Shown here piece by piece: positions 44,665-53,401 of a DNA stretch of 64,000 nt. How positions within the stretch are numbered: the stretch's first letter is position 1; every line of letters begins with the position of its first letter. The stretch comes from Candidatus Gastranaerophilales bacterium (GTDB lineage Bacteria; Cyanobacteriota; Vampirovibrionia; Gastranaerophilales; Gastranaerophilaceae). The position numbers and the translations under genes are program-made. Below the pieces are notes generated by a model that saw nothing but the letters and a program-made list of their open reading frames with translations, was not told the origin of the DNA and did no database searches. The DNA is taken from NCBI GenBank assembly GCA_910587815.1, contig CAJUNK010000006.1, positions 1 to 64,000 on the forward strand, given 5' to 3'.

Positions 44665-46755
44665 ATGTTTAATAATCTAAAGCATACACTGACAGCATTT
44701 TTAGTTATTTGGGCACTTTTTTTCAATATATTAAGTGCAAAAGCCGACGTGCCTTTAAAAATAAAGGGGCTTGAATTTGATAATTCAGATAACATTATTT
44801 TAATAAAATCAGAAGGCAAAATAAGTCTTGATGCTTCATCTATAAAAACGCAAACTTCTGCAAGCCAAACTACAGAAAATAAAGAAGGCGAAAAGCAGAA
44901 TAATGCCAAAGATGAAATGCCAGAAGAAATTGCATACAATAAAATTACAAAAGGATTTTTAAAAGAACCAAACCGCGCATACGTTGATATTGCAAATGCA
45001 ACACTTTCAGGTGCATCTAAAAATTATGAATTAAAAAATTCTGTATTTAAAAATATAAGAATTTCCCAATTTTCCGTTAATCCTAATATTGTAAGGCTTG
45101 TTTTTACATATAACACTGAATATGTTAATATTAATAATTTTAACGTTATGGCAAACAATAAAGCTATTATCATCAGATATTCAAAGCCATTAAGTGTTCA
45201 TTTTAATAAAACAGTAAAAAATCAAATAATATATTCAAATACAGATGATAAAAACAGAGTAATGTTTTTTGAAAATATGACATCCCACCTTGTCGACAAT
45301 ACTGTTGTTCCGGTAAATGCTGAAAGTAAAAATCAAGACAAAGGCGGCGAATTAAATTTAATGTTTGAAAAAAACAATGAAAAAATGACTGCATCTGATA
45401 ACTATAAACTGCAATCAAAATTTTACATATCATCCATAAACCAAACTCAAAACGGAATTATGATAAAGGGAACAGGTTTTTTGAGTTTAAAACCTGCATT
45501 TTTCCTTGATAATCCAAATAGAATGGTGATAGATTTTGATGATGCTGTATTAAATAAAAATTTAAGAAATAAAAGTTTTCCAATAGGAGAAGCAGCTCTT
45601 GACAGTGCAGGAAATATTAAACAAAAAGAAACTTTAAGGATGGGACAAAATGCAGCAAGCGTTGTGCGCCTTGTAATACAAGGAAATGAAGCCAAAAATT
45701 ACAGGGTTGTAATATCGCCTGATTTACAAAATGTTTATATTGCAAAAAGAAGCGAGGTTATAAATACTAAAATCACAGAAACTGAAAGTGTTATAAAATC
45801 AATCACAACAACAAAAGAAGGAGATAAGGACAACAATACTTTAATAAATACCGTAGAATTCAACCTTACAAATCCTGCTGCCTTTTCAACATTTGAAGAA
45901 AATAATAATCTATACCTTGATTTCAACAACGTAACATCAATGGCGCCTGGTGTTTTTGATGAACTTGCAAAACATTATGAAAACGTGCAGACAGTAAAAC
46001 TTGCATTAGATAAATTGAGAATAGTTTTCCCTACAAACAAAGAAATATACAATATTCAGGTAAAAATTTCGCCTGATGCAAAAACCATTCAAGCCGTTAT
46101 GAAACAAAATAAAACAGAAGAAAATGAAAATGACGAAGGCGATAAACCCAAAAAAGAAGGTTTAATATCAAAAATCATAAATAAAGAACCTTCAATTTCA
46201 AATCTTTATAAAGTTGTCATAGATGCAGGACATGGCGGGAGCGATGTTGGCGCTACAAGAGATGGAATTTATGAAAAAAATATCACATTATCAATTGCAA
46301 AAATGCTTGAAGATAATTTAAATGATAAAGGTGTTAAAACAGAAATGACGCTGGATAAAGATAAAACTGTATCGCTACAGGAAAGGTGCGACATTTCTAA
46401 CAATTTTGAGCCGGATTTATTTGTAAGCGTACATGTAAACTCAAGTGTAAACGATGCAATTTATGGCGTTGAAACACACTGGTGGAAAGCAAATAGTAAA
46501 GAATACGCTGATACCGTTCATTCTTCTTTGGCTAAAAATTTTACTAAATGGAAAACAAAAGACAGAGGTTTGTTCAAGTCTCAGTTTTATGTTATAAATC
46601 ATACTGAAGCACCTGCAATTTTAGTTGAAATAGGCTTCATTTCAAATGAAAATGAAAGAAAATTAATAATTACACAAAAAAGACAACAAGAAATTGCAAA
46701 AGCAATCAGTGAAGGCATTATGAATTATTTAAAAAACAAAGGACAGAAAAAATAA
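44665..46755 (+). CDS. amiC: N-acetylmuramoyl-L-alanine amidase with AMIN-like region
   Basis: Cuts the peptide from peptidoglycan glycan strands, mainly at septa. The 696-residue protein has a signal peptide (about 1-26) and a long N-terminal part with two or three AMIN-like beta domains (for example FKNIRISQFSVNPNIVRLVFTYN, GFLSLKPAFFLDNPNRMVIDFD). A C-terminal Amidase_3 domain follows (about 512-694). Zinc ligands are visible: H in DAGHGGSD, E in IYEKN, H in VSVHVN, and the catalytic E in LVEIGFIS. I start at ATG 44665; an in-frame GTG lies at 44647 but would put extra residues before the signal peptide. The stop overlaps the murI start. Confidence 0.92.
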   Translation: MFNNLKHTLTAFLVIWALFFNILSAKADVPLKIKGLEFDNSDNIILIKSEGKISLDASSIKTQTSASQTTENKEGEKQNNAKDEMPEEIAYNKITKGFLKEPNRAYVDIANATLSGASKNYELKNSVFKNIRISQFSVNPNIVRLVFTYNTEYVNINNFNVMANNKAIIIRYSKPLSVHFNKTVKNQIIYSNTDDKNRVMFFENMTSHLVDNTVVPVNAESKNQDKGGELNLMFEKNNEKMTASDNYKLQSKFYISSINQTQNGIMIKGTGFLSLKPAFFLDNPNRMVIDFDDAVLNKNLRNKSFPIGEAALDSAGNIKQKETLRMGQNAASVVRLVIQGNEAKNYRVVISPDLQNVYIAKRSEVINTKITETESVIKSITTTKEGDKDNNTLINTVEFNLTNPAAFSTFEENNNLYLDFNNVTSMAPGVFDELAKHYENVQTVKLALDKLRIVFPTNKEIYNIQVKISPDAKTIQAVMKQNKTEENENDEGDKPKKEGLISKIINKEPSISNLYKVVIDAGHGGSDVGATRDGIYEKNITLSIAKMLEDNLNDKGVKTEMTLDKDKTVSLQERCDISNNFEPDLFVSVHVNSSVNDAIYGVETHWWKANSKEYADTVHSSLAKNFTKWKTKDRGLFKSQFYVINHTEAPAILVEIGFISNENERKLIITQKRQQEIAKAISEGIMNYLKNKGQKK

Positions 46756-47525
46756 TGATAGGGCTGTTTGATTCTGGAGTTGGAGGCCTTAGTGTTTTAA
46801 AGGCATTGGTTCAAAATAATATTAATGATGATTTTGTATATTTTGGCGATACAAAAAATATGCCTTATGGCACAAAGACAAAGGAAGAAATTCTAACCTA
46901 TACAAAAGAAATTATTGAATTTTTCATCAAAAAACATGTTGATGTTGCAATTATGGCTTGCAACACAAGCTCAGCCCTTGTTTATAAAGAATTAAACAGC
47001 GAATTTTCAAACAAAATTAAGCTATTCCCGCTAATTCAACATGCAGCACCTTATTTTAAAAATGAAAAAGACGTTATAGGTGTAATTTCAACAAATGCAA
47101 CAGCAAAAAGTCAAACCTATACAAAAGAAATTATGAAACTAAACAAAGATGCAAAAATTGTAGAACTACCTTGCCAGGATTTTGTTCAAATAGTTGAAAA
47201 AAGGCTGTATGATGATATTTCATCAGTTGAATACATAAAAGAAAAGATGGAATATTTAAAAAATGCAAAATGCAAAAAAGTAATTCTTGGCTGTACGCAT
47301 TTTCCATATTTAGTGCCGATTTTTAAGAAATTTGCACCTAAAATTGATTTTATAGACCCTGCAAATTTTTTAATCCAATCCTTAAAAAATTTCACCCAAA
47401 AAGAAAAAATGAATTCCACATTTAAATTCTACGTATCTGATAATCCTGAAAATTTTAAAAAATCAGGCTCTATATTTTTTGATATTAAAGAAGATGTTTC
47501 ACTTATTGAGTTTGCAAAAATATAA
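46755..47525 (+). CDS. murI: glutamate racemase
   Basis: Makes D-glutamate for peptidoglycan. The 256-residue protein has the family hallmarks: IGLFDSGVGGLSVLKAL at the start, FGDTKNMPYGTKT, the first catalytic Cys in MACNTSSA (about residue 70), and the second in LGCTHFPYL (about 180). It overlaps the amidase gene by one base (TAATG), so both cell-wall genes are co-translated. Confidence 0.97.
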   Translation: MIGLFDSGVGGLSVLKALVQNNINDDFVYFGDTKNMPYGTKTKEEILTYTKEIIEFFIKKHVDVAIMACNTSSALVYKELNSEFSNKIKLFPLIQHAAPYFKNEKDVIGVISTNATAKSQTYTKEIMKLNKDAKIVELPCQDFVQIVEKRLYDDISSVEYIKEKMEYLKNAKCKKVILGCTHFPYLVPIFKKFAPKIDFIDPANFLIQSLKNFTQKEKMNSTFKFYVSDNPENFKKSGSIFFDIKEDVSLIEFAKI

Positions 47526-47568
47526 TCTTTAAGCGCAATTTCTATTCTCTTTGAGTTTTTATTTTAAT

Positions 47569-48369
47569 ATGGACACCAATACAAATTTTCAAAATTATTT
47601 AATAAGCGCAAACAACAATACTGCGTATAATTTTTCCCCTGCTTTAAATTCGCAGCATATTGCAACAAATACCACACAAACAAATGCGGTACAACAAAAT
47701 AATACTCAAACAAACGCAATTCCCGCTCTCGAACAAAAACAAGATGAATTTGTATCATCAAGCAAAGAAATAAAAAACACCAATAAAAACAATAAATTAT
47801 TGTATTGCCTTGGTTTAATTGCAGCAGCAGGCTTTGGGGCCGGACTTTGTGCTCTTTTAAAAAGAAAACCGCAAAATGTTGCAACAAATATTCAAACAAC
47901 CACAAATAAAATTAAAAGGTTCAAGCAAATTGACGACACTCTCTATCGCGGCGCAAAACCAACAGAAGCCCAATACAAAGAACTTAAAAAATTAGGTATA
48001 AAAACAGTAGTAGCATTCAATACAGAACAAACAATAAAGGCCGGCACAAAACTTGAAAAAGATGTGGCAAAAGCAAACGGTATAAAATTTATAGACCTTT
48101 CAATGGATTGCAATGACCTGCCATCAGATAAAAATGTGAAAAAATTCTTTAAAACACTTGAAAATGCAAAGAAAAATAAAGAAAAAGTTTATATCCACTG
48201 CACTTATGGAAAAGATAGAACAGGTCTTTTTTCCGCTATGTATAAAATAAAATACGGTTTAGCTGATACAAAACAGGCAATTTATGAAATGATATCAATG
48301 AATCATAACTATGAAAAACACCCGAAAATGATACCATACCTTGAAGAAGGTAAATTCTTAAAGCTTTAA
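47569..48369 (+). CDS. membrane-anchored dual-specificity (tyrosine) phosphatase
   Basis: A 266-residue protein. The N-terminal 75 residues are Asn/Gln/Thr-rich and disordered. A single hydrophobic helix follows (about 85-103, YCLGLIAAAGFGAGLCALL). The C-terminal domain (about 125-266) is a cysteine phosphatase: DTLYRGAKPTEAQYKEL, then the P-loop VYIHCTYGKDRTG (C-x5-R, about 208-220), with the general acid likely the D in MDCNDLP. I start at ATG 47569; a TTG at 47551 is also in frame. No clear ribosome binding site is seen. It may act on lipid, sugar or protein phosphates at the membrane, possibly towards a host; the target is unknown. Confidence 0.8.
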   Translation: MDTNTNFQNYLISANNNTAYNFSPALNSQHIATNTTQTNAVQQNNTQTNAIPALEQKQDEFVSSSKEIKNTNKNNKLLYCLGLIAAAGFGAGLCALLKRKPQNVATNIQTTTNKIKRFKQIDDTLYRGAKPTEAQYKELKKLGIKTVVAFNTEQTIKAGTKLEKDVAKANGIKFIDLSMDCNDLPSDKNVKKFFKTLENAKKNKEKVYIHCTYGKDRTGLFSAMYKIKYGLADTKQAIYEMISMNHNYEKHPKMIPYLEEGKFLKL

Positions 48370-48445
48370 GCAATTCTTTTTTGATATAAAATCCCAGTGT
48401 TTTGAATTATTTTGATAAAATCTATATTGGCCTTTGTTTAGTTTA

Positions 48446-48556
48446 AGAGTGTTAAAATTTACGTGATTTTGGCAGAAAAACCCAAAGGTTTGCAAGATGA
48501 TAATTAAAATCATCAGCAATATTCAAATCGTTAAGGCAAATCATTTTTAATTATCA
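48446..48556 (+). repeat. conserved non-coding element upstream of cassette C4
   Basis: This matches 1083-1158 in order: AGAGTGTTAAAATT, GATTTTGGCAGAA, TTCAAATCGT, then CATTTTTAATTAT. It differs by an insertion of about 40 bases before TTCAAATCGT. It sits in the gene-free stretch 48370-48763. I see no ORF there, only AT-rich sequence and, near 48738, AGAACCTAATAAAA, which also resembles the sequence after cassette C3 (near 1613). Confidence 0.5.
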
Positions 48557-48763
48557 TAAAGATATTTTAAATATGATTAAGTTTTTCAAATCAAAATCCT
48601 AACACTTCAAACCATCTCGGGATTTTATAAAAGAAAATACCGTTTAAATAGAGTTTACACTATTTTCACCAAAAAAACTGCCTATTATTTTCACAGTGCA
48701 TAAATCCTGTTGCAAAAGCTTTTAAAATTGTAATGCAAAAAAGAACCTAATAAAAATGCAGCA

Positions 48764-48955
48764 TACTGCAAGGGCGCTGCCAGGGGTATCTCAAACGCTG
48801 ACAACTGCGAGCCGAACGTTGTTTGGGGAGGTATTAAGCGCAGTTCTGACAGTTATTATAAGGCTTTTAAGCTTGAGAATGGCACATATATGTCCACAGA
48901 TTGCGACGGTAACGGTTTTTGCCCGTATACACGTGCCTTTTCGGTGCGCTTCTAG
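48764..48955 (+). repeat. silent cassette C4 (5'-truncated copy)
   Basis: This copy starts within the second constant block (TACTGCAAGGGCGCTGCC) and lacks the LQLC and GSVRC part. It reads CKGAARG, ISN, ADNCEP, VVWGG, a variable region with SYYKAF and GNGFCPYT, then RAFSVRF and a stop. The stop replaces the usual CVFGF end. The constant blocks are nearly identical to those of C1-C3 although it lies 47 kb away. No start signal belongs to this frame; the ATG at 48756 opens a different, unrelated frame. Confidence 0.65.
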
Positions 48956-49112
48956 GTACTTGTTCTACATTGACAGTCAGTGCCTTCTTGCTATATATCA
49001 TAAGTGCGCTGTGAATGGATTTGAATTTTTTTTCCAGTAAAAATAAAACTATACAGAACCCTAAAATTGCCAACCATGATAATAGTAAATGTTAATAAAT
49101 AATTAATATAAT

Positions 49113-49140
49113 TAGACAACAAATATTGATACAATATAAT
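49113..49140 (+). promoter_or_regulatory. predicted grpE-dnaJ promoter
   Basis: TAGACA (49113-49118), a 16-base spacer and a perfect TATAAT (49135-49140) lie about 45 bases before grpE. No CIRCE repeat is seen, so HrcA-type control is not indicated. Confidence 0.6.
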
Positions 49141-49184
49141 ATTAGTAAACACCATTAAGAAAGATTATTTATAAGGGGAAAAAT

Positions 49185-49832
49185 ATGTTCAAAAAAGATG
49201 AAGAACAAAAGAATAATCCTTTTGAAGAAAACAATTTCAACAACAGTGAAAATGATAATGAAGAAAATAAAGTTTCTGAAAACAAAGAGGAAAATGCAGA
49301 AGAAAATGATGATAAAACTATAGAAAATACTGTAAAAGAAACTGATTCAGAAACACTAAAGGAAGAACTTGAAAATTTAAATAATAAATATTTAAGACTT
49401 GCTGCTGATTTTGATAATTTTAGAAAACGTCAGGCACAAGAACGTGAAAATCTTTTAAAATATGGCGCAGAAGATACTTTGAAAAAAATTATCACGGTTT
49501 TAGATACCTTTGAACGCGCAAGAAAATCAGTTCTTGATCTAACTGAATGTGAAAAAGTAAAAGAAAGCTATGAGGTAGGTATAAAACAGCTTTATGACAC
49601 ACTTGATAAAATAGGTCTAAAAAAAATTGAAGCAAAAGGTGCAGAATTTGACCCAAATCTGCATGAAGCAGTTATGCGCACACCCACAAACGAACACCCC
49701 GCAGACACTGTTATTGATGAATTGCAAACAGGATATAAACTTTACGATAAAGTTTTAAGGCCTACATTTGTAAACGTTGCAGCAGAAAATAATGAAGATA
49801 ACAGCAAAAACGAAGAAACTACGGAAGAATAA
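49185..49832 (+). CDS. grpE: nucleotide exchange factor GrpE
   Basis: Releases ADP from DnaK. The 215-residue protein has a long acidic Asn/Glu-rich N-terminal tail (about 1-55), the GrpE coiled coil (about 60-120, LENLNNKYLRLAADFDNFRKR) and the beta domain with FDPNLHEAVMRTPTNEHPADTVIDELQTGYKL (about 162-193). An AAGGGG site precedes the ATG. dnaK is not next to it. Confidence 0.95.
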   Translation: MFKKDEEQKNNPFEENNFNNSENDNEENKVSENKEENAEENDDKTIENTVKETDSETLKEELENLNNKYLRLAADFDNFRKRQAQERENLLKYGAEDTLKKIITVLDTFERARKSVLDLTECEKVKESYEVGIKQLYDTLDKIGLKKIEAKGAEFDPNLHEAVMRTPTNEHPADTVIDELQTGYKLYDKVLRPTFVNVAAENNEDNSKNEETTEE

Positions 49833-49864
49833 CCAAATAGAAAAACAGGAATAAGCTTGGAAAA

Positions 49865-50992
49865 ATGGATTACTATCAAATATTAGAAGTAGAAAAAAAT
49901 GCATCAAAAGATGAAATTAAAAAAGCTTTCAGGCAAAAAGCAAGAAAACTTCACCCTGATGTAAATAAAGAGCCTGATGCAGAAGAAAAATTCAAAGAAC
50001 TTGGCCGTGCTTATGAAACATTAATGGATGATGAAAAACGCGCATTGTATGACCAATATGGCGAAGACGGCTTGAAAAATGCCGGATATTCATCCCAAGG
50101 GCCTTTTGATTTTGGCTTTGGCGATATTAATGATATTTTTGCATCGTTCTTTGGCGGCATGGGCGGAGGCTTTGGCGGCGGATACAGAGAAAACCCCAAC
50201 GCTCCAAGACGTGGTGCTGACCTTAGGATGGACATTCAAATTGATTTTATGGATGCAATGAATGGCATTGAAAAAGAAATCAAAATTGAACATACAGAAC
50301 ACTGTGAAGCCTGCAATGGAACAGGATTTGATAAAAATGCAAAAGAAACCGTATGCAAAACTTGCGGAGGCCATGGCCGAGTTCAGCAAAACACAAGAAC
50401 AATTTTAGGAAGTTTTACATCCGTTACTACATGCCCAAAATGTAATGGCACAGGAAAAAGCCCTGAATCTTTCTGCAAAATTTGCAAAGGAGAAGGCGGG
50501 GTTCGAGCTGAAAAAACAATAAAAATTAAAATCCCAAAAGGGGTAGATACAGGTTCTAAAATCCGTCTTTCAAGCGAAGGTAATGCAGGAAAAAATGGCG
50601 GCCAACCCGGGGATTTATATGTAGTATTACATGTTAAAGAAAGCGAAAAATTTATAAGAGAAGGTGCTGATATCCACACTATATTGGAAATATCTCCATC
50701 GCAAGCAGCACTTGGCGATAAAGTTTTTGTTGAAACTATTGATGGAATAATAGAAATGAATATACCATCAGGCATACAAAATTTGGACAAACTTCTATTA
50801 AAAAGCGGAGGTGTGCCTTTCATTGGAAGTGACAATCAAAGAGGAAATCATTATGTAACCATAAAAATTGTAATTCCAAAAAAACTATCCAAGGAAGAAG
50901 AAAAGCTATACAAAACCTTATATGCTCTTGAAAAAGAAAAAAATAATAAAGATGGTATAATGGAAAAAGTGAAGACAGCACTTCATAGATAA
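49865..50992 (+). CDS. dnaJ: chaperone DnaJ
   Basis: Delivers substrates to DnaK and stimulates its ATPase. The 375-residue protein has the J domain with LHPDVNK (about 31-37), a Gly/Phe-rich linker (about 72-105), four zinc repeats CEACNGTG, CKTCGGHG, CPKCNGTG and CKICKGEG (about 142-210), and the C-terminal substrate-binding domain. It is a class A DnaJ of normal length, 32 bases after grpE. Confidence 0.97.
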   Translation: MDYYQILEVEKNASKDEIKKAFRQKARKLHPDVNKEPDAEEKFKELGRAYETLMDDEKRALYDQYGEDGLKNAGYSSQGPFDFGFGDINDIFASFFGGMGGGFGGGYRENPNAPRRGADLRMDIQIDFMDAMNGIEKEIKIEHTEHCEACNGTGFDKNAKETVCKTCGGHGRVQQNTRTILGSFTSVTTCPKCNGTGKSPESFCKICKGEGGVRAEKTIKIKIPKGVDTGSKIRLSSEGNAGKNGGQPGDLYVVLHVKESEKFIREGADIHTILEISPSQAALGDKVFVETIDGIIEMNIPSGIQNLDKLLLKSGGVPFIGSDNQRGNHYVTIKIVIPKKLSKEEEKLYKTLYALEKEKNNKDGIMEKVKTALHR

Positions 50993-51010
50993 AATAAAAG
51001 GAGAGTTTTG

Positions 51011-52492
51011 ATGAAATTTAAACTATTATTAATAGCATTTTGTATGATTTTAATAAATCAAACTGCAATGGCATCAAGGCTTCCTGATGATTTTTGGACA
51101 TATTTAAAAAAACAGTTTCCAAATTCCACCCAAAGATTTGACTCTTTGGTAGTTTTAGCAGACGGCACAACATACATCCCTCTTTATCCTGCGCAAAATG
51201 CAGAAGAAAATAATGCAATCCAGATAGAATATACATATCCTGCTGGAAAAAATTTGGCTTTAAAACCTGAAGTTATAATATTTAATAATAATTTCGTACT
51301 ATTAAAACTTATGAAAGATAAAAACGGCAATTTCTCCATCACAAAAAATGAAGATTTGCCCTTGAAGGTAAAACTTGGCGTTATGCCGCAAGATATGCTT
51401 GTGCCAGTAGGGTTACAGGTGCCTGAAAGTATGAAACTTATTCTTGGAAATTTAGTTATTCCTCAAAAAGGCGATAATCTTATAATTGCTGCAACTGATA
51501 CAAAATTTACAGAAGATACCAATGATACAAAAGGCAAAAAAAACACAATTGCCCCCCTAAATGAGCTTAGAAACAAAAAAACATTAATTTCAACCGATAA
51601 ATCAAAATTTGTGCTTATTTATAATGGTGAAAATAAAAATTCACTATACGAAATGAAACTAAACGGTCTGCCATCAAAGATTTTAGCCTCAAATAAATCA
51701 AAATTTGCACTTGTTATGTATTTTGGCTCTAAAACTCTTGAAATTGTAGATTTAACAAATGAAAGAATGGTTTCGCAAATAAATCTGGACAATATGCCAA
51801 AAGATGCAGATTTAGATATAGTAAATAATATTGCATACGTTGCATCTGCAAACGCTTCTACCATCTATATGATAGACCTTAATTCTGCAAAATTAATAAA
51901 AGCTATAAAACTAGAACAGGCACCTGATAAAATTGCTGTTTCAAACTATGGCGAAGCGGTAGCCTTTACCGATAGAAACACTCAAAAAATCTACAGTCTG
52001 AAACTTGAAGATGATAATTACATCGCAAAATACATTGCAGAAGGAAAAAATTTATCTAGAATTCTATACAAGGATAATAAAATTTACGCAATTTCAAGAA
52101 CCGAAGATAAATTATCCGTATACAATGAAGATGAAGCTGTTTTGACAGCTGAAATAAAACTGCACGCTAAACCGGTAGATGCAATTTATTATCAGAATAA
52201 AATTTATATTTTATGCGCAGAAGATAATATCGTAGATGTTTATGATACTAAAAACCAAAAAATGGCAGAAAATGTTATTCTTGATAATACAGGATTTTAT
52301 TCAAAAATTACAATTATTCCAAATCAGCCAAATGCATTAATTACAGGCATTCAAACAAAAAAATTCCTGCTTTTAAATTTAGATAAAATGGTTATTTCTA
52401 AAAAACAAAATGCAAACATCGATGTTTCAAATATAATAATTGTCGATAATGCAGCACCTGCAAGAGAAGAAACCAATAAAGATGCTCTGTAA
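51011..52492 (+). CDS. secreted beta-propeller (YVTN-like) protein
   Basis: A 493-residue protein with a Sec signal peptide (cleavage after AMA near residue 21). The N-terminal region (about 22-170) is unassigned, containing PDDFWTYLKKQFPNS. From about 190 to 475 the sequence repeats short blades such as TLEIVDLTNERMVSQI, STIYMIDLNSAKLIKAI and LSVYNEDEAVLTAEI, typical of a six- or seven-bladed YVTN/NHL propeller. I take the ATG at 51011, ten bases after AAGGAGAG, over the TTG at 51008. It is probably a periplasmic scaffold; partners unknown. It directly follows dnaJ. Confidence 0.8.
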   Translation: MKFKLLLIAFCMILINQTAMASRLPDDFWTYLKKQFPNSTQRFDSLVVLADGTTYIPLYPAQNAEENNAIQIEYTYPAGKNLALKPEVIIFNNNFVLLKLMKDKNGNFSITKNEDLPLKVKLGVMPQDMLVPVGLQVPESMKLILGNLVIPQKGDNLIIAATDTKFTEDTNDTKGKKNTIAPLNELRNKKTLISTDKSKFVLIYNGENKNSLYEMKLNGLPSKILASNKSKFALVMYFGSKTLEIVDLTNERMVSQINLDNMPKDADLDIVNNIAYVASANASTIYMIDLNSAKLIKAIKLEQAPDKIAVSNYGEAVAFTDRNTQKIYSLKLEDDNYIAKYIAEGKNLSRILYKDNKIYAISRTEDKLSVYNEDEAVLTAEIKLHAKPVDAIYYQNKIYILCAEDNIVDVYDTKNQKMAENVILDNTGFYSKITIIPNQPNALITGIQTKKFLLLNLDKMVISKKQNANIDVSNIIIVDNAAPAREETNKDAL

Positions 52493-52515
52493 TTTACAGA
52501 TTTTAAGGTTTAAAA

Positions 52516-53193
52516 ATGAAATTCAAAGAAAATCTTGAAGGTATAGATATAATTAAAAAAAGTGCAGACACTGCTCTTTTTGATGCAGCTGCACTTGAAA
52601 CATTATCTATACTAGATAAAACAAGAGAAGATTTTTGGAATGTAGATAATGAAAGTGCAAATTTTTTATCCCTTTTAATAAAAACAAAAGGAGCAAAAAA
52701 TGCGCTTGAAATAGGTACATCAAACGGCTATAGCGCTATTTGGCTTGCCAATGCACTTAAAGAAACTGGTGGAAAGCTGACTACAATTGAATTTTGGGAC
52801 AATAGACTAAATGTTGCAATAGAAAATTTTAAAAAGGCAGGGGTGGATGATATCATAGAAACACGCTTGGGCCAGGCAGTTATGATATTAGAAGAAATGT
52901 TTATGGATTTTTACCCAGGCAAAAATACCGATAATATCAGTAATTTAGATTTTAATAAAACAGAAGAAAAGCTTTTTGATTTTGTGTTTATTGATGCAAA
53001 CAAATCAGAATACATAAAATATTTTAAACTTATAGACCCAATGTTAAAAAAAGGCGGGATGATTGTGGCAGATAATATTTTATCACATTATAAAAAAGTG
53101 GAACCTTATGTAAAAGCTATCACCACTCATCCAAACTATCAAAGCCAATTAATTCCACTAGATACAGGAATGATGATATCTTTTAAAAAATAA
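52516..53193 (+). CDS. SAM-dependent O-methyltransferase
   Basis: A 225-residue methyltransferase of the caffeoyl-CoA O-methyltransferase/TrmR-like family. The SAM-binding loop is ALEIGTSNGYSAIWLA (about 60-75). Next comes TTIEF, then DFVFIDANKSEYIKYF (the metal- and substrate-binding D..K region, about 155-170), and MIVADNILSHYKKV, where D-N coordinates the metal. Small-molecule versus tRNA (TrmR type) substrate cannot be settled. It is 24 bases after the propeller gene. Confidence 0.85.
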   Translation: MKFKENLEGIDIIKKSADTALFDAAALETLSILDKTREDFWNVDNESANFLSLLIKTKGAKNALEIGTSNGYSAIWLANALKETGGKLTTIEFWDNRLNVAIENFKKAGVDDIIETRLGQAVMILEEMFMDFYPGKNTDNISNLDFNKTEEKLFDFVFIDANKSEYIKYFKLIDPMLKKGGMIVADNILSHYKKVEPYVKAITTHPNYQSQLIPLDTGMMISFKK

Positions 53194-53305
53194 TTTCACC
53201 ATAGTTCCCCCCGCCCCATAAATAAGTATTGTAAATTTTTATTAATTTAGTATTAAAATCCAAAATTTTGCAGTTTTTAAAAAATGCAGTTTTAAAAAGA
53301 AGCCT

Positions 53306-53401
53306 ATGAAAATTCCATTTGTAAATTCATACAATACAAGACCGGCTAAAAGCTCCTTTGGCGCTAAAATAAGGATACAAGAAAAGCAGATGATATTATG
53401 A
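53306..53401 (+). pseudogene. 31-residue FG N-terminal fragment, probably the severed start of the next gene
   Basis: ATG 53306 opens a 31-codon frame beginning MKIPFVNSYNTRPAKSSFGA and ending in TGA at 53399. It matches the MKI..V..Y...SFG.K pattern found at the N-terminus of other proteins here. Its stop overlaps the start of the 237-residue ORF (ATGA). The frame of that ORF is open back to 53368, so a one-base change in the A-run at 53366-53369 or 53382-53385 would join the two. It may be a real frameshift mutation, a programmed slip, an assembly error, or a coupled small gene. Confidence 0.55.

Noticed and set aside
48756..49040. A 94-residue ORF starting at ATG 48756.
   Set aside because: It reads the C4 cassette in the wrong frame; the conserved CKGAARG frame is another one.
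49080..49184. CIRCE operator before grpE.
   Set aside because: No TTAGCACTC/GAGTGCTAA repeat is found.
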